Below are positions 10,982 to 19,814 of a stretch of DNA of 64,000 nt, piece by piece (within the stretch, counting starts at the first letter, position 1; every line of letters begins with the position of its first letter). The stretch comes from Bacillus infantis NRRL B-14911 (GTDB lineage Bacteria > Bacillota > Bacilli > Bacillales > Cytobacillaceae). Location: contig NC_022524.1 of the NCBI RefSeq assembly GCF_000473245.1, forward strand, positions 3,372,501 through 3,436,500, written 5' to 3'. The translations under genes were made by a program, and so were the position numbers. The notes below the pieces were generated by a model. It ran no database searches and was not told the origin of the DNA. It saw nothing but the letters and a program-made list of their open reading frames with translations.

Positions 10982-12021
10982 TATTTTGTCTGTTTGTGGA
11001 GGGCATGGTCGTGGAGCCTGAACAAAAACATCTCAATAAGCATTTCCTTGTTCATCCCCCCTGTTTTCATCTCATAATCTGCTTCTGCCAGAAGCTTCAT
11101 GATGCGGGACAGTTCTTCATCTCCGAAAAGCTGGGCCTGTCCGGCTGCAAGCTTGACCCTGAAGGGATGGACCTTTAAGTATCCGGCCGTCTGCTGCTGG
11201 CCGTATCCCCTTCTCGAAAGCTCCTTCACCTGGTAGATCAGCCTGAATTGGCCGGTCAGAATGGAAAGAATTTTAATCGGCTCTTCATTTTGCTTTAAAA
11301 GATCATAATAAATCCGCAGTGCCTCATCTATTTTTCTGTGGACCACCTTGTCGACAAGGGTGAAAATATTCTGCTCAAGCGACCTGGCAACCAGCTTGTC
11401 AACTGCCTCGGCATCAATCAGCTTTTCCTCGTCGGCATATAAGGCCAATTTATCAATTTCACCTGTCAGCATAAAGAGGTTGGTACCTGCCAGAGTCAGC
11501 ATAAGCTGCACGGCATCCTCCTCAATCTGGACGCCGTTCTGGGCAGCCCTTTCCCTGATCCAGACTTTCAGCTCCTGCTCCCCCAGTTTTTTGGCCTCAA
11601 GGACACTTGCTTTTTTCTTCAGTTCCTTCGTAATCTTTTTTCTATCATCCAGCTTTTCATAGGGTGCCGCAAACACAATAATTGAATATGGCGACGGCTC
11701 TTTTAAATAGGATTCCAGCTTGGCCAGATTATGCTCAGTCTTCCCCTTTGTCTTTTCGGAAGTCAGAAAAGAGGGGTTGTGAAGAAAGATGAGCCTCTTA
11801 TCCCCCATGAAAGGGAAGGTCTCTGCATCCTCAAGTGCCGCTTCTATTGGTGTTTCCTCCAAATCATATGTAGACAGATTAAAATCGCTCTCGTCTTCAG
11901 CCAGCACATTGTTGATAAGCAGCTGTTTTGTTTCATTAATCAAAAAGCCTTCTGTTCCGTATAATAAATATATCGGGGTAAATTGTTTGTTATTTATTTG
12001 CTTCCACACATCTAAAACCAA
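10981..12021 (-). CDS. holA: DNA polymerase III, delta subunit (HolA)
   Basis: Clamp-loader delta subunit that opens the beta clamp during replication. The sequence matches the HolA/YqeN family throughout (YLLYGTEGFL, DAETFPFMGDKRL, VARSLEQNIF, KQNEEPIKILSILTGQFRL). The start is TTG at 12021, placed by the CGGAG motif eight bases upstream and by alignment with M(V)(L)DVWK starts; this gives 346 residues. A longer frame reaches 12087 but lacks a ribosome site. Single gene followed by a terminator. Confidence 0.95.
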   Translation of the reverse strand: MVLDVWKQINNKQFTPIYLLYGTEGFLINETKQLLINNVLAEDESDFNLSTYDLEETPIEAALEDAETFPFMGDKRLIFLHNPSFLTSEKTKGKTEHNLAKLESYLKEPSPYSIIVFAAPYEKLDDRKKITKELKKKASVLEAKKLGEQELKVWIRERAAQNGVQIEEDAVQLMLTLAGTNLFMLTGEIDKLALYADEEKLIDAEAVDKLVARSLEQNIFTLVDKVVHRKIDEALRIYYDLLKQNEEPIKILSILTGQFRLIYQVKELSRRGYGQQQTAGYLKVHPFRVKLAAGQAQLFGDEELSRIMKLLAEADYEMKTGGMNKEMLIEMFLFRLHDHALHKQTK

Positions 12022-12322
12022 TTGTCTCGCTCCGTTCAATACTTTTTTTCCTACTCCTATCCTAAAGAAGACCGGACGATTTGACAAGCATTCAAAGGAA
12101 CCGGGCTCGCCGATGCCCAGTTCCCCATCTATATTGAACGTCGCCAGCCAAGGCCTAGGATACTTGATTGGCGGCGGTGCGAAAACATTGTGATGTTATT
12201 TTCTGCTGCGCGAAATCAAACTATTTGTGACAACTCCTTCTAGTCCAGGAAAACGCACACAGGAATTGTGGATTTTTTTTTATATATCGCTTATACTAAA
12301 AATGATATAGGAGGGGTAGACT
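12022..12322. other. Gap between holA and yqzM, no gene seen
   Basis: Three hundred bases between divergent genes. Only the yqzM leader near its right end (TATACT-like -10 at about 12291) looks meaningful. No convincing ORF or structured RNA was recognised. Confidence 0.5.
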
Positions 12323-12457
12323 GTGAACGAATTTGAAAAGAACGTCCAAAGCAAACGCAACGATGCTGTTGATTCCGGCGTAGGGTTTGCCGTATCTTTC
12401 GGCTTTTTCGCATTATTGTTTGTTATTGCAACAGTCATTAAATTCATTGGAGCGTAA
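12323..12457 (+). CDS. yqzM: YqzM family small membrane protein
   Basis: A 44-residue protein, VNEFEKNVQSKRNDAVDSGV… with a single C-terminal membrane segment (FAVSFGFFALLFVIATVIKF). It is nearly identical in layout to B. subtilis YqzM, which also sits between holA and comEC. Its function is unknown. The start is GTG with GGAGGGG eight bases upstream. It is transcribed alone, convergent with comEC, and is followed by a terminator. Confidence 0.93.
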   Translation: MNEFEKNVQSKRNDAVDSGVGFAVSFGFFALLFVIATVIKFIGA

Positions 12458-12482
12458 AAACAGCTACATAGCGTAAATTTAT

Positions 12483-12510
12483 GGAGACTGCATACACATG
12501 CAGTCTCTTT
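12483..12510 (+). terminator. Terminator of yqzM
   Basis: AGACTGCAT-ACAC-ATGCAGTCT followed by CTTTTC, about 25 bases after the yqzM stop. Confidence 0.8.
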
Positions 12511-12564
12511 TCATTTCTGCTTATGAAGCCTGCGGTGAATGGGAAGGGCTTTCTTAATCTTATA

Positions 12565-14892
12565 TTATGGGAGCTTGAGGGAAAACGTTCCTGCCTTTTC
12601 GGTAAATGTGTAGGTAATTGCCCCATGAAGATCAGTTCTCAAGATTTTTATTTTCTCGGAACTCAATCTTGAAAGTACTTCTTGGTGAGGATGCCCATAC
12701 CGATTGTTCCTCCCGGCAGAGATGACGGCCGCTTTAGGCTCAATTTGCCGCAGAAACTGGCTCGAACTGGAGGAATTGCTTCCATGGTGCCCCGCTTTGA
12801 GTATATCTGCCTTTAAATGAGGATATTTTTGGATGATCCTGCCTTCTCCCTCCTCCTCAAGGTCGCCTGTAAAAAGCCAGCGCAACCCTCCGGCTTTCGC
12901 CAGGATGACAAGAGAACCGTCGTTTTTACTTCCATATTCTCTGCCCTGGATGGGGGAGATGATTTGGAAGCTGCTGCTGCCAGCCTGCCATCCGCTCCCT
13001 GATTCAGCATAGACCACTGGTATGGACAGTTCATCCGCCCGCTGGATCAGCAAATTTTCAAGCTCCCCGCCCTCACCCCCTCTAGGGAAGACGATTTCAT
13101 TGATTTTAATCTCATCCAGCACACCAGCTGCTCCCCCTATATGATCAGCATCCCCATGGGTCAGGATCAGTCTGTCCAGCCGGGAAATTCCTCTGCTCTT
13201 CAAAAATGGCACCACAATATCCTTCCCTGGATCAAATATATCTTTTCTTTTTTCCCATTCTTCGGTTTCAAACTGAAGCCTGCCGCCTGTATCGATTAAA
13301 TAATCTCCCTTGCCATAGGGCAGGGAAACCAAAATGCTGTCACCCTGCCCTACATCCAGAAAGGTGATTTCCCCTTTTGGAGAGAATTTTTGTTCCAATG
13401 GCTGAAAGGAGAAAAGCAACAGCATGCCTGCGACCATTTTAAGGGTAAAGTGCTCTTTCTTCCTTTCCCATATGATCAATAATGCTGGTACTCCTGTTAT
13501 ATACATGGCCAAAGCAGGCCCGGATGGCTTCCCCAGCACCAACACAGCACCAGGCAATGATCCAAGCTTTCCGGCGGCCAAATTGGCCATGCCTGCGCTC
13601 CACTCAAGCACCTGCAGGATCAGGCCGGCATTCCCACCTGAAAGTATATGCAAAAGGAATCCCAGCAGGATGCCAGGCAAGAGGATAAATGAAAAAAAGG
13701 GGATGTAAAGAAGATTGGCGAAGAGAGCGAAAAGCGATATCTCATAAAAGAAGAAGAGAATGATCGGGGCGGATGCAAGCTGGGCAGCCAATGAAACAGC
13801 CACGCTTTGGGATATCCAGTGGTTCAGATTTTTAAAGATTGAGGGAGCTGAGATAATAAGGGCAAAGCTGACACAAAAAGACAGCTGAAATCCGGGTTCG
13901 TAGACTATATGAGGGGAGAAGAAAAGGCAAACGGCAAAAACAGAGCTTACGGCATCAATCGGCTGAAGCTTCTTCTTTCCTCTTGCAGCCAGCGAATAGA
14001 TCAGCATACACATCAACATCAGTACAGCCCTGGTGACAGAAGGAGCCCCGCCGGTCAGGACGGCGTAAACGGGCAAGAACAGCAGCAGCAGGAATTTCAT
14101 CCTTTTACTGGGGACGCCTGCTCTTTTCCCTATATAAAGGATCATGGCTGCCAGGAGGCCGACATGAAGGCCGGATATCGCCAGAAGATGCACAATGCCG
14201 AGCTTCTGATAGTCCTCCAGCAGACTGGTGTCCATCAGGCCCCTTTCTCCAAAAACAAGGGCGGCTGCCAGCGGTGCAAGGCTCCCGGGGAATTCCGTTT
14301 CAATATAAGCGATCCCTGATTGCCTCAGCCTCTTTATTTTTGCAACAGGATGGCTTGCCGTGCCGGAACACCGGCTGAGCATCAGCGAATCAGCTTCAAG
14401 AATCCAGAACGTCTGCTTTCTTTCCAGATAAAGCCTGTAGTCAAATCCATTCGGATTAGCTGCCTGCATGGGCTTTTCGAGAATGCCATCCACGTGGCAT
14501 ACCAGCCCTGGAACCAGATTGTTCCGCAGCAGCTGCTTTTCTTTCTGTGAATCCAGCTTATAGGCAAGAAGCAGTTTTTCCCCTGTCTTTCTGTCGCGTG
14601 AGTTTACAGAAAGGCTGTTTCCATCAATCTTCATTTCTGACAGCTCCAGCTGAAACGTTTTCTCGGCTCCGCTTAATACACTGTGATTTCCCTTTTCTGC
14701 AAAATAACCTCTGCAGGCAAATATCAGCAGCGTAATAAATAAAAGAAGAATCAACATTTTTGAGAATCGTTTTATTAGTGCAAATAGGTACATAAGGAAT
14801 ACGGCAAATAGCGATAATGCTATGTTCCCTTCCAGCACGATCACCAGTCCAGCCAGGGCAGCAGCAGCAAAATAAAAAGAATTCCCCTTCAC
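12565..14892 (-). CDS. comEC: DNA internalization channel protein ComEC/Rec2
   Basis: Inner-membrane channel for single-stranded DNA uptake in natural transformation. The 775 residues contain N-terminal membrane helices, an OB-like soluble region, and the competence domain (VHLLAISGLHVGLLA) with multiple helices from about 230 to 480. The C-terminal metallo-beta-lactamase-like domain carries LTHGDADHIGG and LKAGHHGSN. The start is GTG with AGGAGGTATCA directly upstream. It lies last in comEA–comEB–comEC, as in B. subtilis, where ComK controls the operon. Confidence 0.97.
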   Translation of the reverse strand: MKGNSFYFAAAALAGLVIVLEGNIALSLFAVFLMYLFALIKRFSKMLILLLFITLLIFACRGYFAEKGNHSVLSGAEKTFQLELSEMKIDGNSLSVNSRDRKTGEKLLLAYKLDSQKEKQLLRNNLVPGLVCHVDGILEKPMQAANPNGFDYRLYLERKQTFWILEADSLMLSRCSGTASHPVAKIKRLRQSGIAYIETEFPGSLAPLAAALVFGERGLMDTSLLEDYQKLGIVHLLAISGLHVGLLAAMILYIGKRAGVPSKRMKFLLLLFLPVYAVLTGGAPSVTRAVLMLMCMLIYSLAARGKKKLQPIDAVSSVFAVCLFFSPHIVYEPGFQLSFCVSFALIISAPSIFKNLNHWISQSVAVSLAAQLASAPIILFFFYEISLFALFANLLYIPFFSFILLPGILLGFLLHILSGGNAGLILQVLEWSAGMANLAAGKLGSLPGAVLVLGKPSGPALAMYITGVPALLIIWERKKEHFTLKMVAGMLLLFSFQPLEQKFSPKGEITFLDVGQGDSILVSLPYGKGDYLIDTGGRLQFETEEWEKRKDIFDPGKDIVVPFLKSRGISRLDRLILTHGDADHIGGAAGVLDEIKINEIVFPRGGEGGELENLLIQRADELSIPVVYAESGSGWQAGSSSFQIISPIQGREYGSKNDGSLVILAKAGGLRWLFTGDLEEEGEGRIIQKYPHLKADILKAGHHGSNSSSSSQFLRQIEPKAAVISAGRNNRYGHPHQEVLSRLSSEKIKILRTDLHGAITYTFTEKAGTFSLKLP

Positions 14893-14909
14893 TGATACCT
14901 CCTGTCCAG

Positions 14910-15497
14910 TTACTTAGCTGTAATGCCAGCCCCGGTTCCAAAAAGCTCCCCGGCTTCTGCCTGAAGTTTATCAATCCGCTCATGGTCTGTCCCGTTTTGC
15001 TTCATCTCTTCCAACAGGTTTTTAATATATTCAGCCTTTTCCGCACGGTTAAATTCGAGAGAAATTTCTTTGTGCATTACCTGCTCCACCCTGACGCCTG
15101 CCTGTTCAAACAGCTCAATTGCATACGGATGGTTTTTGTAGGCTTCAGCGTAATACACTGTTGCAATGCCAGCCTGTATGATAGCCTTGCAGCATTGAAG
15201 GCATGGGAAATGCGTGACATAAATATCCGCTCCTGCAGTGGGCACACCGAATTTGGCACATTGCAGGATGCTGTTCATCTCAGCATGTATAGTCCTGACG
15301 CAATGATTATCGATGACATAGCAGCCGTGGTCGATGCAATGGTCTCCTCCTGCTATCGAACCGTTGTATCCGCCTGCAATGATGCGTTTGTCGCGGACAA
15401 TTGTAGCCCCGACTGCCAGCCTTGTACATGTGCTCCTTAAAGCCAGCAAATGGCTTTGAGCCATAAAATATTGGTCCCATGATAAACGCTGTTCCAT
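14910..15497 (-). CDS. comEB: ComE operon protein 2, deoxycytidylate deaminase
   Basis: dCMP deaminase family enzyme that makes dUMP. The zinc-binding motifs HAEMN and PCLQCC are present, together with the family's Cys/His-rich insertion (GGDHCIDHGCYVIDNHC). The product is 195 residues, close to B. subtilis ComEB (189), with a slightly extended C-terminus. Its role in competence is unclear although it is encoded between comEA and comEC. The ATG has TAGGAGGAGAAAA upstream. Confidence 0.95.
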   Translation of the reverse strand: MEQRLSWDQYFMAQSHLLALRSTCTRLAVGATIVRDKRIIAGGYNGSIAGGDHCIDHGCYVIDNHCVRTIHAEMNSILQCAKFGVPTAGADIYVTHFPCLQCCKAIIQAGIATVYYAEAYKNHPYAIELFEQAGVRVEQVMHKEISLEFNRAEKAEYIKNLLEEMKQNGTDHERIDKLQAEAGELFGTGAGITAK

Positions 15498-15580
15498 TTT
15501 TCTCCTCCTAAAATCTCTTTGTTATAGAATAATCTCCTGGTACAAGTTTAATCTCTTTTTCAAAAGCACGTCAATGAGGC

Positions 15581-16231
15581 TCATTTCAATTTTATATAAG
15601 ATTTAAGCTTTTCAAAGGTTTTTTCACCTATCCCGCTAATCTGCATCAAGTCCTCAAGCGACTGGAACGGACCTTCCGTTTCCCTGTACTCAATGATGGC
15701 AGCTGCTTTTGATGGGCCAATCCCCGGAATATCCTGAAGCTCCTCACTCCCCGCACTGTTGATATTTACCATTCCATCTTCTCCCGAGGCTGCACTGATA
15801 GCCTGTGCTGGTTCAGTTCCACCTGACAATTCCTCCCCCTCCTCCGGTACGTAAATAACCATTTCATCGCCCACTCTCTGGGCAAAGTTTATCCGGGCCT
15901 CATCTGCGTTTTCTGTCAGCCCCCCTGCCTTCTGAATAAGATCAGCCACACGCTCTCCGTCAGCTGCTTCATATAAACCCGGGTTCCTCACACTCCCCTT
16001 CACATCAACCTTAATGACAGGCGGAGCAGCTTCTTTTTCTTTTTCTTTTTCTTTTTCTTTTTCCTCTTCCTCCCCCAGGCCAGGCAATGACTCCAGCTCC
16101 TCCTCCATCTGCAGACTTTCAAGAGGGTCACCATCCCCTTTGTTTCCCTGAAGAAAAAAATAAAACAGCAAAATTAATAAGAAAGCCGCACCAATCCCAG
16201 CCAGCGGGCGGCGCTTGATCCAATCCAGCAT
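15581..16231 (-). CDS. comEA: Competence DNA receptor ComEA
   Basis: Membrane-anchored double-stranded DNA receptor for transformation. It has a membrane anchor at residues 7-25, a highly charged linker with alternating Lys-Glu (EEKEKEKEKEKE) encoded by a six-base repeat, and an SLBB-type domain (VKGSVRNPGLYEAADGERV). The C-terminal helix-hairpin-helix DNA-binding domain follows (VNINSAGSEELQDIPGIG … LMQISGIGEKTFEKL). The ATG at 16231 is preferred to an upstream TTG because GGGG lies eight bases before it; product 216 residues. It is divergent from comER. Confidence 0.95.
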   Translation of the reverse strand: MLDWIKRRPLAGIGAAFLLILLFYFFLQGNKGDGDPLESLQMEEELESLPGLGEEEEKEKEKEKEKEAAPPVIKVDVKGSVRNPGLYEAADGERVADLIQKAGGLTENADEARINFAQRVGDEMVIYVPEEGEELSGGTEPAQAISAASGEDGMVNINSAGSEELQDIPGIGPSKAAAIIEYRETEGPFQSLEDLMQISGIGEKTFEKLKSYIKLK

Positions 16232-16315
16232 GATCGCATCCCCTTTCAAGGTATATTTGAGTTTTCAATTTCATATCGTTATATGAGATATCTTGCTGTC
16301 AAAGGAGGGTTATTT

Positions 16316-17140
16316 ATGAATGTCGGATTTATCGGTACAGGGAATATGGGGAAAATTCTTATCCAGGCCTTGCTTGATGCCAAAGCCGTTCCTCCCTCCT
16401 CTGTGACGATTACAAACAGAACTTTGGAGAAAGCGGCAGAGATACAGAAAGAGTACAGCGGCCTGAAACTTGCGGAGGGAGCAGCCGAAACGGCTGCCAA
16501 TTCGGATTTGATTTTCATTTGTGTGAAGCCTCATGATTTTGCGGATGTGATCCAGGAAATCCGGCCATATTTAAGTGATGAGGATTGCGTGATTTCAATA
16601 ACAAGCCCTATCAGCGCCGAACAGCTCGAATCTTTTGTCCCCTGTTCAGCAGCACGGGTGATTCCAAGCATCACCAACAGGGCACACGCCGGTGTGGCTC
16701 TTGTTACTTACGGGGAGCATTTCAGGGATGAATGGAAGCAGAAACTCATGCCGCTTATCGAGGCCATTGCCAAGCCTGTGGAAATAGAAGAAGAAATAAC
16801 AAGGGTATCATCTGACATCGTAAGCTGCGGACCTGCATTTTTCAGTTATCTGACACAGCAATTCATTAATGCGGCCGTTGCGGAAACAAAAATAAATCGG
16901 GAGACTGCCACTGTTCTTGCCAGCGAAATGCTGATCGGGATGGGAGAGCTGCTGAAAAAGGGGCATTATACCCTTCCTGCCCTTCAGCGGAAGGTCTGTG
17001 TTAAAGGAGGAATAACCGGTGAAGGAATAAAGGTGCTGGAGAAGGAATTAGGTGATGTTTTTCGGCATGTGTTCCAGGCAACACATTCTAAATTCGAGGA
17101 AGATCTTACACAGGTCAAAAAACAGTTCACTGTCCATTAA
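16316..17140 (+). CDS. comER: ComER, pyrroline-5-carboxylate reductase-like protein
   Basis: Late competence protein related to ProC, encoded on the opposite strand to comEA as in B. subtilis. The N-terminal Rossmann motif (VGFIGTGNMG) and the C-terminal ProC-like helical domain (GGITGEGIKVLEKEL) are visible. Product 274 residues against 273 in B. subtilis. The start follows AAAGGAGGGTTATTT; an in-frame ATG 33 bases upstream is not supported by a ribosome site. Whether it reduces pyrroline-5-carboxylate cannot be told; a role in sporulation and biofilm signalling has been reported for the B. subtilis protein. Confidence 0.94.
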   Translation: MNVGFIGTGNMGKILIQALLDAKAVPPSSVTITNRTLEKAAEIQKEYSGLKLAEGAAETAANSDLIFICVKPHDFADVIQEIRPYLSDEDCVISITSPISAEQLESFVPCSAARVIPSITNRAHAGVALVTYGEHFRDEWKQKLMPLIEAIAKPVEIEEEITRVSSDIVSCGPAFFSYLTQQFINAAVAETKINRETATVLASEMLIGMGELLKKGHYTLPALQRKVCVKGGITGEGIKVLEKELGDVFRHVFQATHSKFEEDLTQVKKQFTVH

Positions 17141-17210
17141 CATTCTCTGCTTCCTTTCAAAATTCCTTCTGCTCCGCTGACTTTTTTTGATCAGCCTTAC
17201 AGGAATACGA

Positions 17211-17250
17211 AAAAAAGCAAAAGCCGCCCCCCATCGGGAGCGGCTTTTGC
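17211..17250 (-). terminator. Terminator of the yqeG–yqeM operon
   Basis: Strong minus-strand hairpin GCAAAAGCCGC … GCGGCTTTTGC followed by TTTTTT, starting at the last base of the yqeM stop codon. It also lies about 70 bases after convergent comER. Confidence 0.88.
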
Positions 17251-17996
17251 TAGTTTTTGCGGCAAATGAAAAAGATCCTTTCCGACTCTTGCGCCGGGAG
17301 CTCGGTCTCAAAATCCGCTGTTATTTCCAGCAGGGTAAACCCTGCTTTTAAAAGCCAGTCTTTATAGATATCTATAGGATAAGTGCGCTGCAGATGGAGC
17401 TCATCATATCTGTCATATTTCATGAGCGAAGGGTCCAGCTGAAAGAAAGTCAATTCATGTTCAACACTGAAAGGATGCTCCCCAGGGAAGCATTCCCATA
17501 TATAAGAGATTTTATCTTCATTCAAGGCAAAGGTCTGATCCCTGAAGATATGCTCCATCTTATAGACTGAATGCACATCAAAGATGAACAAACCGCCTTC
17601 CTTCAGGTGCCTTCCCACACTTTCGAATGTCTGCTCAACCTCTTTTTCGCTCTGAAGATAGTTCAGGGAGTCACAGAAGATCCCTGCAATATCATACTCG
17701 CCAAGCCCCTCGAGTTCTGACATGTCCTGCTGATAGAAAGAGATATCTGCCCCCTGCTCCATCGCTTTTGCCTGGGCGACAGCGAGCATATCCTCCGATA
17801 AATCAACTCCGGTTACATCGTATCCGGCTTGTGCGAGACGGACAGAAAGCTCCCCGGTGCCGCAGGCAAGATCAAGAAGGCGCTTCCCTTCAATACTGTA
17901 CTTCTCCGTACTGCTTTTTACTGTTTCCACCCAGCCTTCATAAGGCACATCCTTCATCAGTGCATCATAAAGGTAGGCGAACTTCCCATAGGTCAT
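17250..17996 (-). CDS. yqeM: YqeM class I SAM-dependent methyltransferase
   Basis: Predicted methyltransferase of unknown substrate. The SAM-binding motif LLDLACGTGELSVRLA and the following acidic loop (GVDLSEDML) are present in a 248-residue product. The ATG at 17996 overlaps the rsfS stop codon as ATGA, which sets the start despite a weak ribosome site and indicates translational coupling. Last gene of the operon running from yqeG; function within ribosome assembly is only suggested by context. Confidence 0.92.
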   Translation of the reverse strand: MTYGKFAYLYDALMKDVPYEGWVETVKSSTEKYSIEGKRLLDLACGTGELSVRLAQAGYDVTGVDLSEDMLAVAQAKAMEQGADISFYQQDMSELEGLGEYDIAGIFCDSLNYLQSEKEVEQTFESVGRHLKEGGLFIFDVHSVYKMEHIFRDQTFALNEDKISYIWECFPGEHPFSVEHELTFFQLDPSLMKYDRYDELHLQRTYPIDIYKDWLLKAGFTLLEITADFETELPAQESERIFFICRKN

Positions 17997-18349
17997 TGTC
18001 CAAGCACGCTCTGGACATCCACTGAAGGTGCATCGCCCCACAGGCGTTCTAAGTTATAATAGCTTCTCTCATCCTTATGGAAAACATGGGCTACAACATC
18101 CCCGAGGTCAACGAGTATCCATCTCGCCTCGTCAAATCCTTCCATCCGGTTGACTGTATAGCCAAGCTCTTCGCTCTTTTCTTTCATTTCACGGGCGATT
18201 GCCTGGACTTGCTTATCAGAATTACCGTGGCAAATCAGAAAATAATCTGAGATGAGGGAAATCCCTTTCATATTCAATACCACAATATCTTCTGCTCGTT
18301 TATCATCGGCTGCTTTTACAGCCATATCTAATAAGGCGCGTTCACTCAT
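17993..18349 (-). CDS. rsfS: Ribosomal silencing factor RsfS
   Basis: Binds ribosomal protein uL14 on the large subunit and blocks subunit joining when nutrients are short. The 118-residue product carries the whole RsfS/Iojap domain (EDIVVLNMKGISLISDYF, GNSDKQVQAIA, WILVDLGDVVAHVF). It begins immediately after the yqeK stop codon and overlaps yqeM by four bases, so the three genes are translationally linked. Confidence 0.97.
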   Translation of the reverse strand: MSERALLDMAVKAADDKRAEDIVVLNMKGISLISDYFLICHGNSDKQVQAIAREMKEKSEELGYTVNRMEGFDEARWILVDLGDVVAHVFHKDERSYYNLERLWGDAPSVDVQSVLGQ

Positions 18350-18919
18350 TTAATCAGTCTCCTTTTTCATTACAAGATCATTATACGACAGAAAAGTCAG
18401 CGGAAACACCGGCTGATTCTTCTTCATTAAAAACGTGATAGTATTCTGCATTGCTTTTATTAAGGCTGAATCAAGATCTGTTTCAGCCAGTTTCCGGACT
18501 TCATCCACACCCGGAAAATGCCGGCCGGGTTCAATATAGTCGGCGAGATAAATGATTTTATCAAGTAAGGGCATTTGCGGCCTTCCTGACGTATGATACC
18601 GGATTGCATCCAGGATTTCAGGATCGGTCACCCCTGCCTCTGTTTCAGCAAGGTAGGCACCAGCAGGGGCATGCCAAAGCTCGCTGTTGTACATAAGGAG
18701 CTCCTCAGGCATTTTTTGCTCTATGATAATCCTCTTCATTTCATCCTTCGGGCGGAACTTGGCATAATCATGGAGAATAGCTGCCGTTTCAGCCTTCTGG
18801 ATATCAGCCCCAAAGGTGCGGGCAAGGCCGATTGCCGTTTCCATCACACCGATTGTATGCTGGTAGCGGTGTTCTGTTAACTGTTTCTTTACTATTTTTA
18901 GATAAAATTCACGATCCAT
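18350..18919 (-). CDS. yqeK: Bis(5'-nucleosyl)-tetraphosphatase (symmetrical) YqeK
   Basis: HD-domain phosphohydrolase that splits Ap4A to two ADP in characterised homologues. The metal-binding motifs H…HD are visible ([24 protein letters not shown], then WHAPAGA and YHTSGRPQM). The ATG at 18919 has GAGGAG ten bases upstream and overlaps the 3' end of nadD by eleven bases. Product 189 residues. Confidence 0.95.
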   Translation of the reverse strand: MDREFYLKIVKKQLTEHRYQHTIGVMETAIGLARTFGADIQKAETAAILHDYAKFRPKDEMKRIIIEQKMPEELLMYNSELWHAPAGAYLAETEAGVTDPEILDAIRYHTSGRPQMPLLDKIIYLADYIEPGRHFPGVDEVRKLAETDLDSALIKAMQNTITFLMKKNQPVFPLTFLSYNDLVMKKETD

Positions 18920-19478
18920 ACAAACGATTCTCCTCAATATACTTCCTGACGCTTTCCGGAATTAGATAGCGCACGGTATCTCCCTTGCTGAGCCTTTCCC
19001 TGATCATGCTCGATGAAACATCCATCTGCGGCACATCAACCGGGACAACCGGATAGTCAGTACGGCTGCTATAGGAAGGCCTGCCGACGCCGGCAAAGAC
19101 GGCAAGCTCAAGGAGGTCATTTATTTTATACCATTTCGGCAGATACTCAATCATATCAGCCCCGATGATAAAATAGAATTCGGTATCCTTATTCTGCTCT
19201 TTAAGCAGCTTCATTGTATCATAAGTGTAGGATGGCCCCCCGCGTTCCATTTCAATCGTCTGGATTTCAAAGCGCGGGTGCCCCTCAATTGCAAGCTCCA
19301 GCATTTCTACCCTTGCTTGATCAGATGCAGCTGAAGACTTCTTTTTATGCGGGGGATCCTGGTTTGGCATAAACCAGACCTTGTCCAATGAAAGGGAATG
19401 GAGCACCTCATTTGCGATCAGCAGATGGCCATGATGGGGAGGATTGAATGTACCTCCAAGAATGCCGATTCTCTTCAC
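18909..19478 (-). CDS. nadD: Nicotinate-nucleotide adenylyltransferase
   Basis: Makes nicotinate adenine dinucleotide from NaMN and ATP in NAD synthesis. The nucleotidyltransferase motifs [18 protein letters not shown] and (I)SSSMIRERL are present in a 189-residue product. The start is GTG preceded by GGAGGACTGCAG. The 3' end overlaps yqeK. Gene order nadD-yqeK-rsfS is conserved across Firmicutes. Confidence 0.98.
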   Translation of the reverse strand: MKRIGILGGTFNPPHHGHLLIANEVLHSLSLDKVWFMPNQDPPHKKKSSAASDQARVEMLELAIEGHPRFEIQTIEMERGGPSYTYDTMKLLKEQNKDTEFYFIIGADMIEYLPKWYKINDLLELAVFAGVGRPSYSSRTDYPVVPVDVPQMDVSSSMIRERLSKGDTVRYLIPESVRKYIEENRLYGS

Positions 19479-19523
19479 CTGCAGTCCTCCTTTTGCCGCC
19501 TCTTGGCTGCAAACATGCCTTCA

Positions 19524-19814
19524 TTATGGCAGCTGGATTTGTTTGTTTTCTTTTGATTCTTTATAAAGGACGATCATATTGCCGATGATCTGCACCAGCT
19601 CTGCTTTAGTCCCTTTAACGAGCTTCTCAGCCACTTCGTCTCTATCTTCATCACAGTTCTGCAGGATGCTTACCTTCAGCAATTCCCTTGCCTCGAGCGC
19701 TTCCCCGATCTGTGATATCATATTTTCGTTCACCCCGCCTTTTCCAACCTGAAAAATCGGGTTCAAGTGATGTGCTTTTGAGCGCAATAATCTTTTTTGT
19801 TTTCCTGTTAACAT
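19524..19814 (-). CDS. yhbY: YhbY/YqeI ribosome assembly RNA-binding protein
   Basis: CRM-domain RNA-binding protein associated with the pre-50S subunit in homologues. The 96-residue product begins MLTGKQKRLLRSKAHHL and contains the RNA-contact motif VGKGGVNENM and the C-terminal GNMIVLYKESKENK. The start at 19814 is fixed by GGGAGGACAAAC upstream and overlaps the end of aroE by seven bases. Confidence 0.96.
   Translation of the reverse strand: MLTGKQKRLLRSKAHHLNPIFQVGKGGVNENMISQIGEALEARELLKVSILQNCDEDRDEVAEKLVKGTKAELVQIIGNMIVLYKESKENKQIQLP

Noticed and set aside
14817-15440. 207-residue plus-strand open frame
   Set aside because: Antisense shadow of comEB and the start of comEC, with no ribosome site or recognisable domain.
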